NCBI RefSeq assembly: GCF_014656545.1
Contig: NZ_BNDS01000003.1
Coordinates: 271,887-335,886 of the forward strand
DNA length: 64,000 nt
Direction: 5' to 3'
Origin: Neobacillus kokaensis
Lineage (GTDB): Bacteria; Bacillota; Bacilli; Bacillales; Cytobacillaceae
This document shows, piece after piece, positions 21,395-30,670 of this stretch; the first letter of the stretch is position 1, and the number at the start of each line of letters is the position of its first letter. A program made the translations under genes and the position numbers. Below the pieces are notes generated by a model. It searched no databases and was not told where the DNA came from. It saw only the letters and a list, made by a program, of their open reading frames with translations.

Positions 21395-21670
21395 ATGGTG
21401 ACGATTAATAACACTACATATGAGCTTGTCCAGGAATATCGGAACGGTTTTAATGAAGATGCCTTGAAAGCAAGGTATAGCGATATTTTATCCAGGTATG
21501 ATTACATTGTGGGAGACTGGGGTTATGGACAACTGCGTCTAAAAGGATTCTTCGATGACCAAAATCAAAAAGCAACCTTTGATACGAAAATCAGTACACT
21601 AAGTGAGTACCTATTTGAATACTGTAATTTCGGCTGTGCTTATTTTGTGTTAAAAAAGGTGAAAAAGTAA
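21395..21670 (+). CDS. yutD: YutD family protein (DUF1027)
   Basis: A 91-residue soluble protein; YDYIVGDWGYGQLRLKGF is the family hallmark, and a late LFEYCNFGCAYFVLKK contains two cysteines. The function is unknown. ATG start behind AGAGGTGA. It is followed within 1 bp by a perfect palindrome that probably terminates it. Confidence 0.88.
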   Translation: MVTINNTTYELVQEYRNGFNEDALKARYSDILSRYDYIVGDWGYGQLRLKGFFDDQNQKATFDTKISTLSEYLFEYCNFGCAYFVLKKVKK

Positions 21671-21719
21671 AAGGGTGTCAGGCACCATGTGATTTATTCA
21701 CATGGTGCCTGACACCCTT
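21671..21719. repeat. Dispersed palindrome, GTGTCAGGCACC family, copy 1
   Basis: A perfect 22-bp stem with a 5-nt loop: AAGG, GTGTCAGGCACC, ATGTGA and its inverse. Between convergent yutD and the 98-residue gene. It can act as a bidirectional terminator. A near-identical copy is at 27499. Confidence 0.92.
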
Positions 21720-21727
21720 GTTTGGTT

Positions 21728-22024
21728 TTATTGGTGTATCTCATCGTACGGCGGCTGTTCGTCTGTTTTAGGATCATCATGGGGAGGGTGAGCCCCTTCC
21801 ATTTGCCTTGGCAGATCCTGGTGTAGTGATTTATTCTCATAATTAAAGGCACTGTAGCGCCGCTGTCCTTCCTTCCATGGCGTGCTCTTTAGCTGGACAG
21901 GCTCGTTTTGTCTGATCGGTGACCCTAATGGTCCGTCGGGAAATTCTTCTGCTGTTAGATAATTCCGCTGTTTCTCAACATTAGAAAGATCAAAATATTC
22001 TCTCTCAGTATCTTTGTCAGTCAT
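21728..22024 (-). CDS. Conserved small hydrophilic protein, function unknown
   Basis: 98 residues from ATG 22024, which has AAAGGAG 8 nt upstream. Very hydrophilic, proline-rich and charged, with FPDGPLGSPI, STPWKEGQRRYSAFNYENK and a C-terminal QMEGAHPPHDDP. I recall similar proteins annotated only as cytosolic protein in Bacillus. No domain, membrane segment or cysteine. Confidence 0.75.
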   Translation of the reverse strand: MTDKDTEREYFDLSNVEKQRNYLTAEEFPDGPLGSPIRQNEPVQLKSTPWKEGQRRYSAFNYENKSLHQDLPRQMEGAHPPHDDPKTDEQPPYDEIHQ

Positions 22025-22086
22025 GTCTTTCACTCCTTTTCCATTATTATTGCAAGGAGAAAGAAAAACATGTGTGCGAATAAAAC

Positions 22087-22353
22087 TTAGACAATTTCCA
22101 TTAAAAATGAACGCAATTCCTCAGCATCTGCTTCATTTAATTGAAAGGCAAATTCTAAATAGCCTTCCTCCTCTAAATCATCTTGTCCGATAATGGCAAA
22201 GCGGTTTCCCTGCATATCAAGTACAAGGTGCTTTCCATAATGACGCCCTGTTTGAATGATTGCCAAATCAAACCGCTGGTGTTCTCCAACAAAGCTTATA
22301 AATCTCGTTGTGGTATTTTCCTTATCATCATATAGAAAAAAACGTTCTGTCAT
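22087..22353 (-). CDS. DUF3055 family protein
   Basis: 88 residues from ATG 22353, which follows AAAGGAG; the longer open frame to 22482 starts in sequence without a ribosome binding site. Starts MTERFFLYDD, then FDLAIIQTGRHYGKHLVLDMQ and an acidic C-terminus. Probably a small cytoplasmic protein of unknown role, conserved near yutD/yutE in Bacillus. Confidence 0.8.
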   Translation of the reverse strand: MTERFFLYDDKENTTTRFISFVGEHQRFDLAIIQTGRHYGKHLVLDMQGNRFAIIGQDDLEEEGYLEFAFQLNEADAEELRSFLMEIV

Positions 22354-22526
22354 ACGTGAATGTCTCCTTTGTACACTTTTTTCACATCCTCCTAATAGTA
22401 ACAAAAAATGAAGGATAATGGGAATATTAATACAATCGGAAAATGGGACAAAAATAGGTTCAGGAAATACGAACATTGTCATATTATGTTACAATATAGC
22501 TAGAATGGATAAGGAAGTGTAGCAAA

Positions 22527-22964
22527 ATGTATTTTGTTGACCGTGAAAAAATTGAAACCATATTACAGTATTTAGAAGGACAAATTCGGCTTTTTTCAAG
22601 CAGAGAAGAGTGGGAGACTCCGTTGGAAAAAGCGGCCTTAGAACGCGTGACGCAAATGTGCGTGGAGTCTGTTTTGGACGTTGGCAATAGCATGATTGAC
22701 GGATTTATTATGCGTGACCCGGGAAGCTACGATGATATTATTGATATCCTAATGGATGAAAAGGTCATTTCTTCAGAAACAGGGGAAGCGTTGAAACATC
22801 TAATTGGGTTTCGTAAATCACTTGTTCAATTTTATACAGAAATTGATTATCATACACTATTGGAGCAGTTTACGAAACATCTTCCAGCCCTATCTATATT
22901 TGCGGTAAATGTACGAGACTACCTAGAAAATGAACTAGGGCCAGTTTCAGCATTCAAAAACTAA
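22527..22964 (+). CDS. yutE: HepT-like (DUF86) protein YutE
   Basis: A 145-residue all-helical protein of the HEPN/HepT group. The RNase motif of active HEPN toxins (R-x4-H) is degenerate: R96 is followed by KSLV and then Q101 where H is expected, with Y103 kept. No nucleotidyltransferase antitoxin gene is adjacent. It is therefore more likely a housekeeping protein than a toxin. Its position before yutF matches B. subtilis. Confidence 0.8.
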   Translation: MYFVDREKIETILQYLEGQIRLFSSREEWETPLEKAALERVTQMCVESVLDVGNSMIDGFIMRDPGSYDDIIDILMDEKVISSETGEALKHLIGFRKSLVQFYTEIDYHTLLEQFTKHLPALSIFAVNVRDYLENELGPVSAFKN

Positions 22965-23000
22965 TTGGACCGTATTTTACGGTCTATTTCTACTTTGAGA

Positions 23001-23147
23001 ACTGTCTAGCTTCAGCGCCTTAGCAGCTGGTTTCCTTCGCTCTCCGCCCTACGATAAGTCAAGCACGAATGCGCCTCCGGCTCTTCGTGTTTCCTTTATC
23101 TCAGTTGGAGAGATTCCAGGCCATACGCCGCAGCGCTTACGCATTTC
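23001..23147. repeat. Dispersed intergenic repeat, TGTCTAGCTYCAGCGCC family, variant copy
   Basis: Begins CTGTCTAGCTTCAGCGCC and ends CAGCGCTTACGCATTTC, matching the ends of the copies at 35532 and 58782, while the interior differs. Contains internal dyads rich in GC. Lies between yutE and yutF. Confidence 0.75.
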
Positions 23148-23165
23148 TAATAGGGGTGATTTTGT

Positions 23166-23930
23166 TTGAAAGAATATAAAGGGTATTTAATTGATCTAGA
23201 TGGGACGATGTATCGAGGATCTGAACGGATTGAGGCTGCTTCTGATTTTGTGAAAAGGTTAAAGAAAAAGGGAATTCCTTATTTATTTGTTACCAATAAT
23301 TCATCGCGGACACCGGCACAGGTTGCGGATAAGCTGCTTCAATTTGATATACCTGCTGAAGAAAAGCTCGTTTTTACAACCAGCCAGGCTACTGCTAATT
23401 ACATATATGATCAAAAACAAGATGCCACAGTGTATGTCATTGGGGAGGATGGATTAAAGAAGGCTATAACAGAAAAAGGATTTCATTCTGCTGAAGAACA
23501 TGCTGATTTTGTTGCAATGGGAATTGACCATTCAATTAGCTACGAAAAGCTGGCTATTGCTTGTTTAGCGGTAAGAAATGGAGCGACATTTATTTCTACG
23601 AATGGGGATATTGCGATTCCAACTGAAAGAGGTCTGATGCCAGGAAATGGATCGTTAACCGCTGTCATCTCCGTTTCTACACAAACAAAACCTATTTTCA
23701 TTGGCAAACCTGAATCAATTATAGTGGATCAGGCGTTGAAGGTTCTAGGGACGACAAAGGAAGAAACGCTGATGGTCGGGGATAATTACGATACCGATAT
23801 TTTAGCTGGAATAAACGCAGGAATGGATACACTATTAGTTCACACAGGAATAACAACGAAAGAGCTATTATCAGGATATAGCCGCAAGCCAACATATACA
23901 ATAGACTCCTTAGACGAATGGGCATTTTAA
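23166..23930 (+). CDS. yutF: HAD-IIA phosphatase YutF
   Basis: A 254-residue HAD-superfamily hydrolase with a C2 cap. Motif I DLDGT (10-14, nucleophile D10), motif II in FVTNNSSR, the lysine motif in FIGKPES and motif III GDNYDTDI are all present. Family members dephosphorylate sugar phosphates or nucleotides; the substrate is unknown. TTG start behind AGGGGTGA. A terminator follows. Confidence 0.92.
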   Translation: MKEYKGYLIDLDGTMYRGSERIEAASDFVKRLKKKGIPYLFVTNNSSRTPAQVADKLLQFDIPAEEKLVFTTSQATANYIYDQKQDATVYVIGEDGLKKAITEKGFHSAEEHADFVAMGIDHSISYEKLAIACLAVRNGATFISTNGDIAIPTERGLMPGNGSLTAVISVSTQTKPIFIGKPESIIVDQALKVLGTTKEETLMVGDNYDTDILAGINAGMDTLLVHTGITTKELLSGYSRKPTYTIDSLDEWAF

Positions 23931-23936
23931 AACAAA

Positions 23937-23975
23937 AAACAGGATGGGGTTAAACACACCACATCCTGTTTCTTT
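23937..23975. terminator. Terminator between convergent yutF and yutG
   Basis: AAACAGGATG and CATCCTGTTT stem with flanking A and T runs. Confidence 0.85.
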
Positions 23976-24485
23976 TTAGTCCTTCCGATCGACTCCTGCT
24001 GCCCTGTGAGCGAGCCTGCTAGATGCAGCGGCAGCAATAGCCCCGACAATATCATCTAGAAATGTATGACATTCCCCAGTTGATTTATCATTTAAACGAG
24101 CCAATATTCCAGGCTTTTGTTTATCAATATACCCGTAATTCGTAAATCCAATTGATCCATAAACATTGACAATTGAAAAGGCAAGAATTTCATCTACACC
24201 GTATAAGCTTTCATCCGTTCCAATAATTGTTTGCAGGGGTTCTTCAAGCATTCTTTTTTCCGCCAGCATATCAAGCTGAATTCCAGTAATAATCGCATTT
24301 TGAACCTCACGTTTTGACAGTACACGTTCTACATTGGAAATACAATCTTCCATTTGTAAGTTTTCATGATACTTTTCCTGCAAATAAAACACTAATTCCG
24401 CAATATCCTGGATTTTGACGCCTCTTTCCTTCAGCCATCTGCGGGCAGTTTCTTCTGTTAGATTAATTTGCTTGTTTTCCGCCAT
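23976..24485 (-). CDS. yutG: PgpA-family phosphatase-like protein YutG
   Basis: 169 residues from ATG 24485, preceded by AAGGTGAT; GTG 24497 is possible. C-terminal YGYIDKQKPGILARLND and HTFLDDIVGAIAAA match the phosphatidylglycerophosphatase A group, of which YutG is the low-similarity Bacillus branch. Enzymatic activity is not assured. Confidence 0.85.
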   Translation of the reverse strand: MAENKQINLTEETARRWLKERGVKIQDIAELVFYLQEKYHENLQMEDCISNVERVLSKREVQNAIITGIQLDMLAEKRMLEEPLQTIIGTDESLYGVDEILAFSIVNVYGSIGFTNYGYIDKQKPGILARLNDKSTGECHTFLDDIVGAIAAAASSRLAHRAAGVDRKD

Positions 24486-24680
24486 CCCTTTTATCACCTT
24501 TTCTGTATTTTTTAGCTAATCCTATACTCTATTAGTTTATAATATGCAATTTCATGAAAAACAATCAACTAAAATACCCTCATTAGCCATTAATTTTAAA
24601 AATCAAGAAGGCAACAAGTTTTGTATAGGAAAAACATATACATGAATTTAGAAGAGAGTGGAAAGAAGAGGTGAAACAAA

Positions 24681-25691
24681 TTGTTATATAAAATGTTAGA
24701 GACCCATTATGGTATTGTGGCAAAAGAACAAATTAAAATTAATACTTTTGATGCCTTCAAAAGGGATGGCTGGGTTTATATTATTGCCAATCCACGAGGA
24801 CGTGAAGAGGAAGATGTAAAGGAATTGAGCAGCCTCTCCCAGCATCTCAGAGGGCACGGTGACCAACATGTACCTATTATCATGCCAGCAAAGGATGGGA
24901 AACTTATAATTAATTGGGAACAACAAAACTGTTGTGTATTAGCCGTTAGAGAGGTTGAACGACAGCAGCGACAGACAAAATTAGGCCGAAAGCTGGCGAA
25001 ATTTCACGAGCGGGGAAGAAGGGTGCCGTTTCAAATTGAACGGTCCAGTAGAATTGGGCAATGGAAGGTACTATGGGAAAAACGCCTTGAACAGATGGAA
25101 AAGGTATGGAATGGGTTGTTGTTTCAAACCCCAGAAGATGAATTTGAAAGGATGTTTATTGAATCGTTCCCTTATTATATGGGATTAACTGAGAATGCCA
25201 TACAATATTTAGTGGACACGGAGCTTGATGATGAACCGTTAGAAATAGACAGCGGCACCGTTTGTCATGAACGTTTTGCCTTAAACACGTGGGGAGGTAC
25301 TTATATTATCAAAAATCCATTTGATTGGGTTTTTGACCATCGAAGCCGTGATTTGGCTGAGTGGACAAGGGAGAGGTATTTTCGTAATAACCAAACATAT
25401 GATGTGGAATTAAAGCAATTTTTTGCCGAATACCAAAGTATTGCACCGTTGTCACCTTTTTCATGGAGGCTTCTTTATGCGAGGCTGATTTTTCCGTTAC
25501 ATTATTTTGACTGCATTGAGAATTATTATACCACCCATTCAGAACAGGAGAAAAAAGTATTAGAGGACAGTCTAAGTAAAATCATTAGGCAGTCATCAGA
25601 AAATGAACGGTTTTTGGCCGGATTTTTTCAAATTAGCGGAGCCCCCATTAATCGAATCAATCTGCCTCAGCTAGAGTGGCTGTATCATTAA
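24681..25691 (+). CDS. yutH: Spore coat protein YutH (CotS-like kinase fold)
   Basis: A 336-residue protein related to the CotS/YsxE aminoglycoside-phosphotransferase-like coat proteins. CHERFALNTWGGTYIIKNPFDWVFDH corresponds to the catalytic-loop and metal regions, with the usual HGD replaced by HER, so kinase activity is doubtful. TTG start behind AGAGGTGA. The hom-thrCB genes that I recall next to yutH in B. subtilis are absent. Confidence 0.88.
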   Translation: MLYKMLETHYGIVAKEQIKINTFDAFKRDGWVYIIANPRGREEEDVKELSSLSQHLRGHGDQHVPIIMPAKDGKLIINWEQQNCCVLAVREVERQQRQTKLGRKLAKFHERGRRVPFQIERSSRIGQWKVLWEKRLEQMEKVWNGLLFQTPEDEFERMFIESFPYYMGLTENAIQYLVDTELDDEPLEIDSGTVCHERFALNTWGGTYIIKNPFDWVFDHRSRDLAEWTRERYFRNNQTYDVELKQFFAEYQSIAPLSPFSWRLLYARLIFPLHYFDCIENYYTTHSEQEKKVLEDSLSKIIRQSSENERFLAGFFQISGAPINRINLPQLEWLYH

Positions 25692-25750
25692 CCATTGACA
25701 GGAAGCGTATGGTAAAATGGACAAAATAGGGATATAGAAAGGGATATAGG

Positions 25751-26731
25751 ATGAGACCATACGCTTATATAACAAGGAAGCTTCCAGAAGCGGTAATTGA
25801 ACCACTCAAACAGCAATTTATTGTAAATATGTGGGATTCCGAAGACATACCAGTTCCAAAGGATGTATTACTGGCTGAGGCAAGGAAGGCGGATGCATTA
25901 TTAACCATGCTGACTGATCCGGTTGATGAAAGTCTTCTCTCAGCTGGAGAAAGATTAAAGGTTGTTGCCAATATGGCTGTCGGTTATGATAATGTCGACC
26001 TTAAGGCGGCCAGCAAGTATGGCATTGCGGTTTGTAATACACCGGATGTATTGACGGATTCTACGGCTGATTTAACCTTTGCGTTATTGATGGCAACAGC
26101 TCGGAGAATGGAAGAAGCAGCACAATTTGTGAAGGATGATAAATGGAAAAGCTGGAGTCCGTATCTTTTAGCCGGTCAGGATATCCACCATAAAACCATT
26201 GGAATTGTAGGGATGGGAAAAATAGGTGAAGCGGTTGCCAAGAGGGCAGCTGGCTTTGATATGAATATACTGTATTATAATCGCTCTCCTAAACCAGAAG
26301 TCGAACAAAGGCTTGGGGCTGTTTATACCGCTTTTAACGAGCTTGTGGCACAGGCGGATTTTATTGTCTGCTTGACGCCGTTAACATCAGAAACGAAGAA
26401 CTTGTTTACCATCGAAGTTTTTAGAAAAATGAAGAAAACAGCCATTTTTATCAATGCATCCCGCGGCCCGGTGGTGAATGAGCAGGATTTATATGAGGCA
26501 TTGACGTTAGGTGAGATCGCCGGTGCAGGGCTTGATGTTTTTGAAAAAGAACCAATCGGCAGGGAGCACCCATTGTTAAAGCTGAAGAATGTTATTGCAC
26601 TGCCACATATCGGAAGTGCTACAATTGAAACGAGAACGGCTATGATGACACTCTGCGTCGAGAATATCGAGGCCATTTTAATGGGAAGTCCCCCTAAAAC
26701 ATTGGTCAATAAAGATTGGAAGCCTTCCTAA
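25751..26731 (+). CDS. D-glycerate dehydrogenase / glyoxylate reductase family
   Basis: A 326-residue D-2-hydroxyacid dehydrogenase. Rossmann motif GMGKIG is at 154-159, and catalytic R238 (NASRGP), E267 and H286 (LPHIGSAT) are all present. The lack of an ACT domain argues against SerA. The substrate is likely glyoxylate or hydroxypyruvate. Weak but acceptable GGGATAT ribosome binding site. Confidence 0.88.
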   Translation: MRPYAYITRKLPEAVIEPLKQQFIVNMWDSEDIPVPKDVLLAEARKADALLTMLTDPVDESLLSAGERLKVVANMAVGYDNVDLKAASKYGIAVCNTPDVLTDSTADLTFALLMATARRMEEAAQFVKDDKWKSWSPYLLAGQDIHHKTIGIVGMGKIGEAVAKRAAGFDMNILYYNRSPKPEVEQRLGAVYTAFNELVAQADFIVCLTPLTSETKNLFTIEVFRKMKKTAIFINASRGPVVNEQDLYEALTLGEIAGAGLDVFEKEPIGREHPLLKLKNVIALPHIGSATIETRTAMMTLCVENIEAILMGSPPKTLVNKDWKPS

Positions 26732-26734
26732 AGA

Positions 26735-26767
26735 AAAAGCGATTGCTTACCTGCAGCAATCGCTTTA
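26735..26767. terminator. Terminator between the dehydrogenase and yutI
   Basis: AAAGCGATTGCT and AGCAATCGCTTT perfect stem. Confidence 0.88.
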
Positions 26768-26777
26768 ATCATTTAAA

Positions 26778-27014
26778 TTAAAATACTTGCTCTACTTCGA
26801 CTACGCCAGGAACTTCTTCCAAGAGTGCCCTTTCAATACCTGCTTTAAGTGTGATTGTTGAGCTAGGGCAGGACCCGCATGCACCTAACAAGCGCAGTTT
26901 CACAATACCATCTTCAACATCAACTAATTCACAATCTCCGCCATCGCGAAGAAGAAATGGGCGTAATTTATCTAATACTTCTGAAACCTGTTCAAACATT
27001 TCTTGTTCTGACAT
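26778..27014 (-). CDS. yutI: NifU-like Fe-S carrier protein YutI
   Basis: A 78-residue stand-alone NifU C-terminal (Nfu) domain. C46 and C49 in GACGSCPSS bind a cluster shared between two monomers. It likely carries Fe-S clusters from SufBCD to apo-enzymes such as LipA. AAAGGAG lies upstream of the ATG. Confidence 0.94.
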   Translation of the reverse strand: MSEQEMFEQVSEVLDKLRPFLLRDGGDCELVDVEDGIVKLRLLGACGSCPSSTITLKAGIERALLEEVPGVVEVEQVF

Positions 27015-27160
27015 TTTACTCGACTCCTTTCCTAATAATATTATACTGTTACTAGCAATAAAAATCCATTATCAGAAATTGGACGCTTACCTAAAAAGTA
27101 TTTTCTTAAGTTTACCCTAGGAATATAGTAAAATAAAAGAAAAACGTTAGGAATGATTTT

Positions 27161-27487
27161 ATGGACTTTACAATGGTTGAAATTGTTCTTTATGGTGCTG
27201 AGCAATTATGTCCAAGCTGTGTGAACCTTCCGTCTTCGAAGGAAACATATGAATGGCTGGGAGCGGCAATCGCTAGGAAGTTTCCGGAACAGCCATTTAA
27301 AATGAGTTATGTTGATATTTATCAGCCTCCGGAAGACAATGAAAAAGGTGAATTTGCTAAAAGGGTCATAGAAGAGGATATGTTTTATCCGGTAGTTGTT
27401 ATAAAGGAAAAAGTGGTAGGCGAAGGCAACCCACGCCTTAAAACTATTTTTGCCGAACTTGAGAAATACGGCTATAAAGCAGAATAA
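27161..27487 (+). CDS. yuzD: DUF1462 thioredoxin-fold protein YuzD
   Basis: 108 residues. C17-P-S-C20 (LCPSCVNLPSS) and a beta-alpha-beta layout suggest a thioredoxin-like fold; MFYPVVVIKEKVVGEGNPRLKTI is the family C-terminal block. Divergent from yutI, which suggests a link to Fe-S or thiol chemistry; the function is unproven. Confidence 0.85.
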   Translation: MDFTMVEIVLYGAEQLCPSCVNLPSSKETYEWLGAAIARKFPEQPFKMSYVDIYQPPEDNEKGEFAKRVIEEDMFYPVVVIKEKVVGEGNPRLKTIFAELEKYGYKAE

Positions 27488-27498
27488 TGAAAAGAGGT

Positions 27499-27545
27499 AC
27501 GGTGTCAGGCACCATGTGAAATTTTCACATGGTGCCTGACACCGT
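27499..27545. repeat. Dispersed palindrome, GTGTCAGGCACC family, copy 2
   Basis: A 22-bp perfect stem with a 3-nt loop: ACG, GTGTCAGGCACC, ATGTGAA and its inverse. Lies between convergent yuzD and yutJ and shares the inner 18 bp of each arm with the copy at 21671. Confidence 0.92.
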
Positions 27546-27560
27546 TATAGATTTTTTGTA

Positions 27561-28628
27561 TCATCCATTATGAAATTTGTACAACCAAAGGACACCGGAT
27601 TTTAACAAGCGGGCGACGCGGCCTGTGATGGCGTGGTCTGCCATCATTCCGAAGCCTTGCTTCTTGCCAAGAGAACCAAGTACACCTTTTAGTTTAATTG
27701 GCGGGAATTCGGAAGGCGGTTCCTCCCCGTTCCATCGTTTTCGTAATACCTCAACAATTTGCACACCTTGTCCTTCCGCCAGCTGGGCGCTTGGAGCGTG
27801 CGGAAGGCTCGCGCAATCCCCGACAATAAAGATATGTTCATCATTTGGCAAGTGATGTCTTGGAGTAATGACTAATCTTCCAGAACGGTCCTTTTCCGCA
27901 TTCATCTCGCGAACAACCTTGTTTGCTTGAATTCCAGCCGTCCAGACAATCACATCGCATTTCACTGGTACGTCATTGTTATAAAGTGTATTTTCTTCCA
28001 CTCTGGTGATATTGGAATTATTAATTATTTCAACATTATGCTTTGTAAACCAATTTTCCACATATTTACTTAAACGGTCTGGGAACGCAGAAAGAATATG
28101 CTTCCCACGATCAAATAACTTAATGTTTAAGTCGTTTCGGCTTTCACTTAGCTCACTGGCGAGTTCCACTCCGCTAAGGCCTGCTCCGACAATTCCAACA
28201 ACAGAACCTGGTCCTAAATTATTTAATGCAGAATATGTTTTGCGGGATTTTCCAATGCTTTGAATACTATAAGTGTATTGATCGGCACCAGGCACATTAT
28301 GATATTTGTCCTCACAGCCTAATCCGATGACTAAATCATCGTAGCTTATTGGTTCTGCATCTTTCAATAATACTTTTTTCTCCTTTTGGTTTATACCAGT
28401 AACTTCACCATATTTCACAGTTAGTTGTGGATGCTCAGGAAAGTCAACACGCACCTCTTTATCTGAGATTGTACCGGCTGCCAGAGCGTAGTATTCTGTT
28501 TTTAAGCAATGATACGGAACACGGTCAACTAATGTGATTCTTACGTCCTCGGGCAAGTTATTTGGCAGAAGTTCACTAAGAATCTTCATGCCTCCATAGC
28601 CGCCTCCAAGTATAACAAGATTTTTCAT
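27561..28628 (-). CDS. yutJ: NADH dehydrogenase-like flavoprotein YutJ
   Basis: 355 residues from ATG 28628 (MKNLVILGGGYGG), which has AAAAGGGG upstream. The FAD motif GGGYGG is at the N-terminus, a second NAD(P)-binding GIVGAGLSGVELASEL lies near 155, and FIVGDCASLPH closes the FAD site. It lacks an obvious membrane-anchor helix. Related to NDH-2 but the electron acceptor is unknown; the true NDH-2 candidate is at 31090. Confidence 0.88.
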   Translation of the reverse strand: MKNLVILGGGYGGMKILSELLPNNLPEDVRITLVDRVPYHCLKTEYYALAAGTISDKEVRVDFPEHPQLTVKYGEVTGINQKEKKVLLKDAEPISYDDLVIGLGCEDKYHNVPGADQYTYSIQSIGKSRKTYSALNNLGPGSVVGIVGAGLSGVELASELSESRNDLNIKLFDRGKHILSAFPDRLSKYVENWFTKHNVEIINNSNITRVEENTLYNNDVPVKCDVIVWTAGIQANKVVREMNAEKDRSGRLVITPRHHLPNDEHIFIVGDCASLPHAPSAQLAEGQGVQIVEVLRKRWNGEEPPSEFPPIKLKGVLGSLGKKQGFGMMADHAITGRVARLLKSGVLWLYKFHNG

Positions 28629-28830
28629 TTTAATTCCCCTTTTTAAAAGCAATAAAAATTTTTATATTTATTTTGTTCAAATAGCCGTTTTTCAATATGA
28701 AAGTTATCTTGGGATATTATTGTAATATGTACTCTCCCTATTAACACACAAATATGAGTATATCGAAGATGTGTCAAAATAACAACACTTATAGCAATTT
28801 ATCTTGACAACTATGCCAGGGACATGGTAA

Positions 28831-28859
28831 TTGACGATGCTTGTGAAAAATAGTAGGAT
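28831..28859 (+). promoter_or_regulatory. Promoter of yuzB
   Basis: TTGACG, 17-nt spacer, TAGGAT, 25 nt before the yuzB start codon. Confidence 0.6.
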
Positions 28860-28883
28860 AAGTAGATGTGGAGAGGTGAAAGT

Positions 28884-29123
28884 ATGTTTAAACCGATCAT
28901 AGAATTCTGTGTCAGCAATCTTGCAGAAGGTTCACAAAAAGCACTGGAAAAATTAGAAAAGGATCCAAATTTAGATATTATTGAATATGGCTGTCTCGGT
29001 TATTGCGGAATTTGTGCAAGAAATTTATATGCACTCGTCAATGGGGAAGTTGTAACTGGAGAGACACCAGATGATTTAGTCGATAATATTTATCAATACT
29101 TGGAAGAGAATCCAATGTTTTAA
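28884..29123 (+). CDS. yuzB: DUF1450 protein YuzB
   Basis: 79 residues from ATG 28884, behind AGAGGTGA. Four conserved cysteines (C9, C37, C41 and C44, the last three in [11 protein letters not shown]) suggest metal or Fe-S binding. Lies among Fe-S carrier and flavoprotein genes; the function is unknown. Confidence 0.87.
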   Translation: MFKPIIEFCVSNLAEGSQKALEKLEKDPNLDIIEYGCLGYCGICARNLYALVNGEVVTGETPDDLVDNIYQYLEENPMF

Positions 29124-29256
29124 ATAGATGGGGAGCTCTTAAGCTCTCCTTTTTCGATATCGTTCATATACTGTTAATAAGGTTCAATTTTTTTGAGTAG
29201 TTACTAAACGATGCTATACTATAAGAAAGACTTAAATTAAAAGGAGGGGAATTTTC

Positions 29257-29622
29257 TTGAGTAAAGACATTGTTATCTTAACGGAATCTGCGTCACTGCA
29301 AATAAAAGATATGATGAAGCATAATGAAGAAGAAGGCGCCTATCTACGAGTAAGTGTAAAAGGCGGCGGGTGCAGCGGTTTATCATATGGCATGGGGTTT
29401 GACCATGAAGTTAAAGAGGATGATCATCAATTTGAACAGTTTGGAATCCAGATTTTAGTGGATAAAGAAAGTGCCCTCATTCTCCAAGGAACAAAAATTG
29501 ATTTTAAGCAATCGATGATGGGCGGCGGCTTTACCATTGACAATCCAAATGCCATCGCATCATGCGGCTGCGGTTCATCATTCCGCACGGCAACAGCGAC
29601 GGGAACACCGGAAGAATGCTAG
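29257..29622 (+). CDS. yutM: A-type Fe-S carrier YutM (HesB/IscA family)
   Basis: 121 residues. Cluster ligands C39 (KGGGCSGLSY), C103 and C105 (CGCGSSF) are intact. An extra C-terminal cysteine, C121, is present. Starts at TTG behind AGGAGGGG. It should receive clusters from the Suf scaffold. Confidence 0.94.
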   Translation: MSKDIVILTESASLQIKDMMKHNEEEGAYLRVSVKGGGCSGLSYGMGFDHEVKEDDHQFEQFGIQILVDKESALILQGTKIDFKQSMMGGGFTIDNPNAIASCGCGSSFRTATATGTPEEC

Positions 29623-29639
29623 TAAAAATACAGAATCTA

Positions 29640-29671
29640 AAAAAGGCGTCCAATTGGGCGCCTCCGCTTTT
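29640..29671. terminator. Terminator between convergent yutM and yumC
   Basis: AGGCGTCC and GGGCGCCT with loop AATT, A run upstream and T run downstream. Confidence 0.88.
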
Positions 29672-30670
29672 CTAATTATCAAACATAGAAGAACTGTGTA
29701 ATGGCTGTATTTTTGCTTTTGGATCCATGAATGACTTTGCATTATTTACAGCGGTTGGGGCCTCACCGAAGCCGGAAGCAATTAATTTTACTTTACCATC
29801 GTAAGTACAAATATCACCGGCAGCATAAATTCCAGGAATATTTGTCTCCATTTTGGAGTTGACCATGATGGAGTTCTTTTCGATTACTAATCCCCATTCC
29901 TTGATTGGGCCGAGGGAAGACACGAAGCCATAGTTACAAATAACTGCATCCACATCAATCGTTTCCTTGCTTTTATCTGTAACGCTTTCGAGTACTACCT
30001 GCCTGATGCCGCTTTCATCACCAATAAGAGCTGCAGGAACAAAAGGCGTTTTCACATCCACTTTTGAATTTAATAGGTTTTCAACACTATGTTCATGAGC
30101 GCGGAATTTATCGCGGCGGTGGACAATCGTTACTTTTTCAGCAATCGGCTCAAGCATTAATGCCCAGTCAACGGCAGAATCTCCACCGCCAAATACGATA
30201 ATTTTTTGACCTGCGAAAGACTTAAGGTCATTGATAAAATAATAAAGATTTTTTCGTTCATATTGTACTGCGCTTTCAAGATCTAAACGGCGCGGCTGGA
30301 AAGCACCATTTCCAGCAGTGATAATAACTGTTTTTGTATAATGTATTTCTTTATTTGTGATCAATTTAAATGTGCCATCTTTTTGTTTTTCAAGCTTTTC
30401 AACCGATTGTTCGAGTGCTACAGTGGGCTCGAATTTTGCCATCTGTTCCTTAAGGTTATCAATCAATTTCTGAGCACGAACCTTTGGAAAGCCAGCAACA
30501 TCATAAATATATTTTTCCGGGTACAGCGCAGATAATTGTCCGCCAAGCTGAGGCAGGCTTTCAATTATTTTTACAGATGCCTGTCTCATCCCCCCGTAGA
30601 AGGCAGTAAATAAACCGACGGGGCCGCCACCAATAATGGTAATATCATACAGTTTTTGATCTTCCTGCAT
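29672..30670 (-). CDS. yumC: Ferredoxin/flavodoxin-NADP+ reductase YumC
   Basis: 332 residues from ATG 30670, the length of B. subtilis YumC, with GGGGGGA upstream. Thioredoxin-reductase-like fold: FAD motif GGGPVGLF near residue 12 and NADP motif [11 protein letters not shown] near 155; the CxxC of true thioredoxin reductases is absent. Supplies reduced ferredoxin or flavodoxin. Confidence 0.93.
   Translation of the reverse strand: MQEDQKLYDITIIGGGPVGLFTAFYGGMRQASVKIIESLPQLGGQLSALYPEKYIYDVAGFPKVRAQKLIDNLKEQMAKFEPTVALEQSVEKLEKQKDGTFKLITNKEIHYTKTVIITAGNGAFQPRRLDLESAVQYERKNLYYFINDLKSFAGQKIIVFGGGDSAVDWALMLEPIAEKVTIVHRRDKFRAHEHSVENLLNSKVDVKTPFVPAALIGDESGIRQVVLESVTDKSKETIDVDAVICNYGFVSSLGPIKEWGLVIEKNSIMVNSKMETNIPGIYAAGDICTYDGKVKLIASGFGEAPTAVNNAKSFMDPKAKIQPLHSSSMFDN

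Noticed and set aside
22527..22964. Type VII HepT/MntA toxin-antitoxin system
   Set aside because: No MNT partner gene and the R-x4-H motif is lost; synteny marks it as housekeeping yutE.
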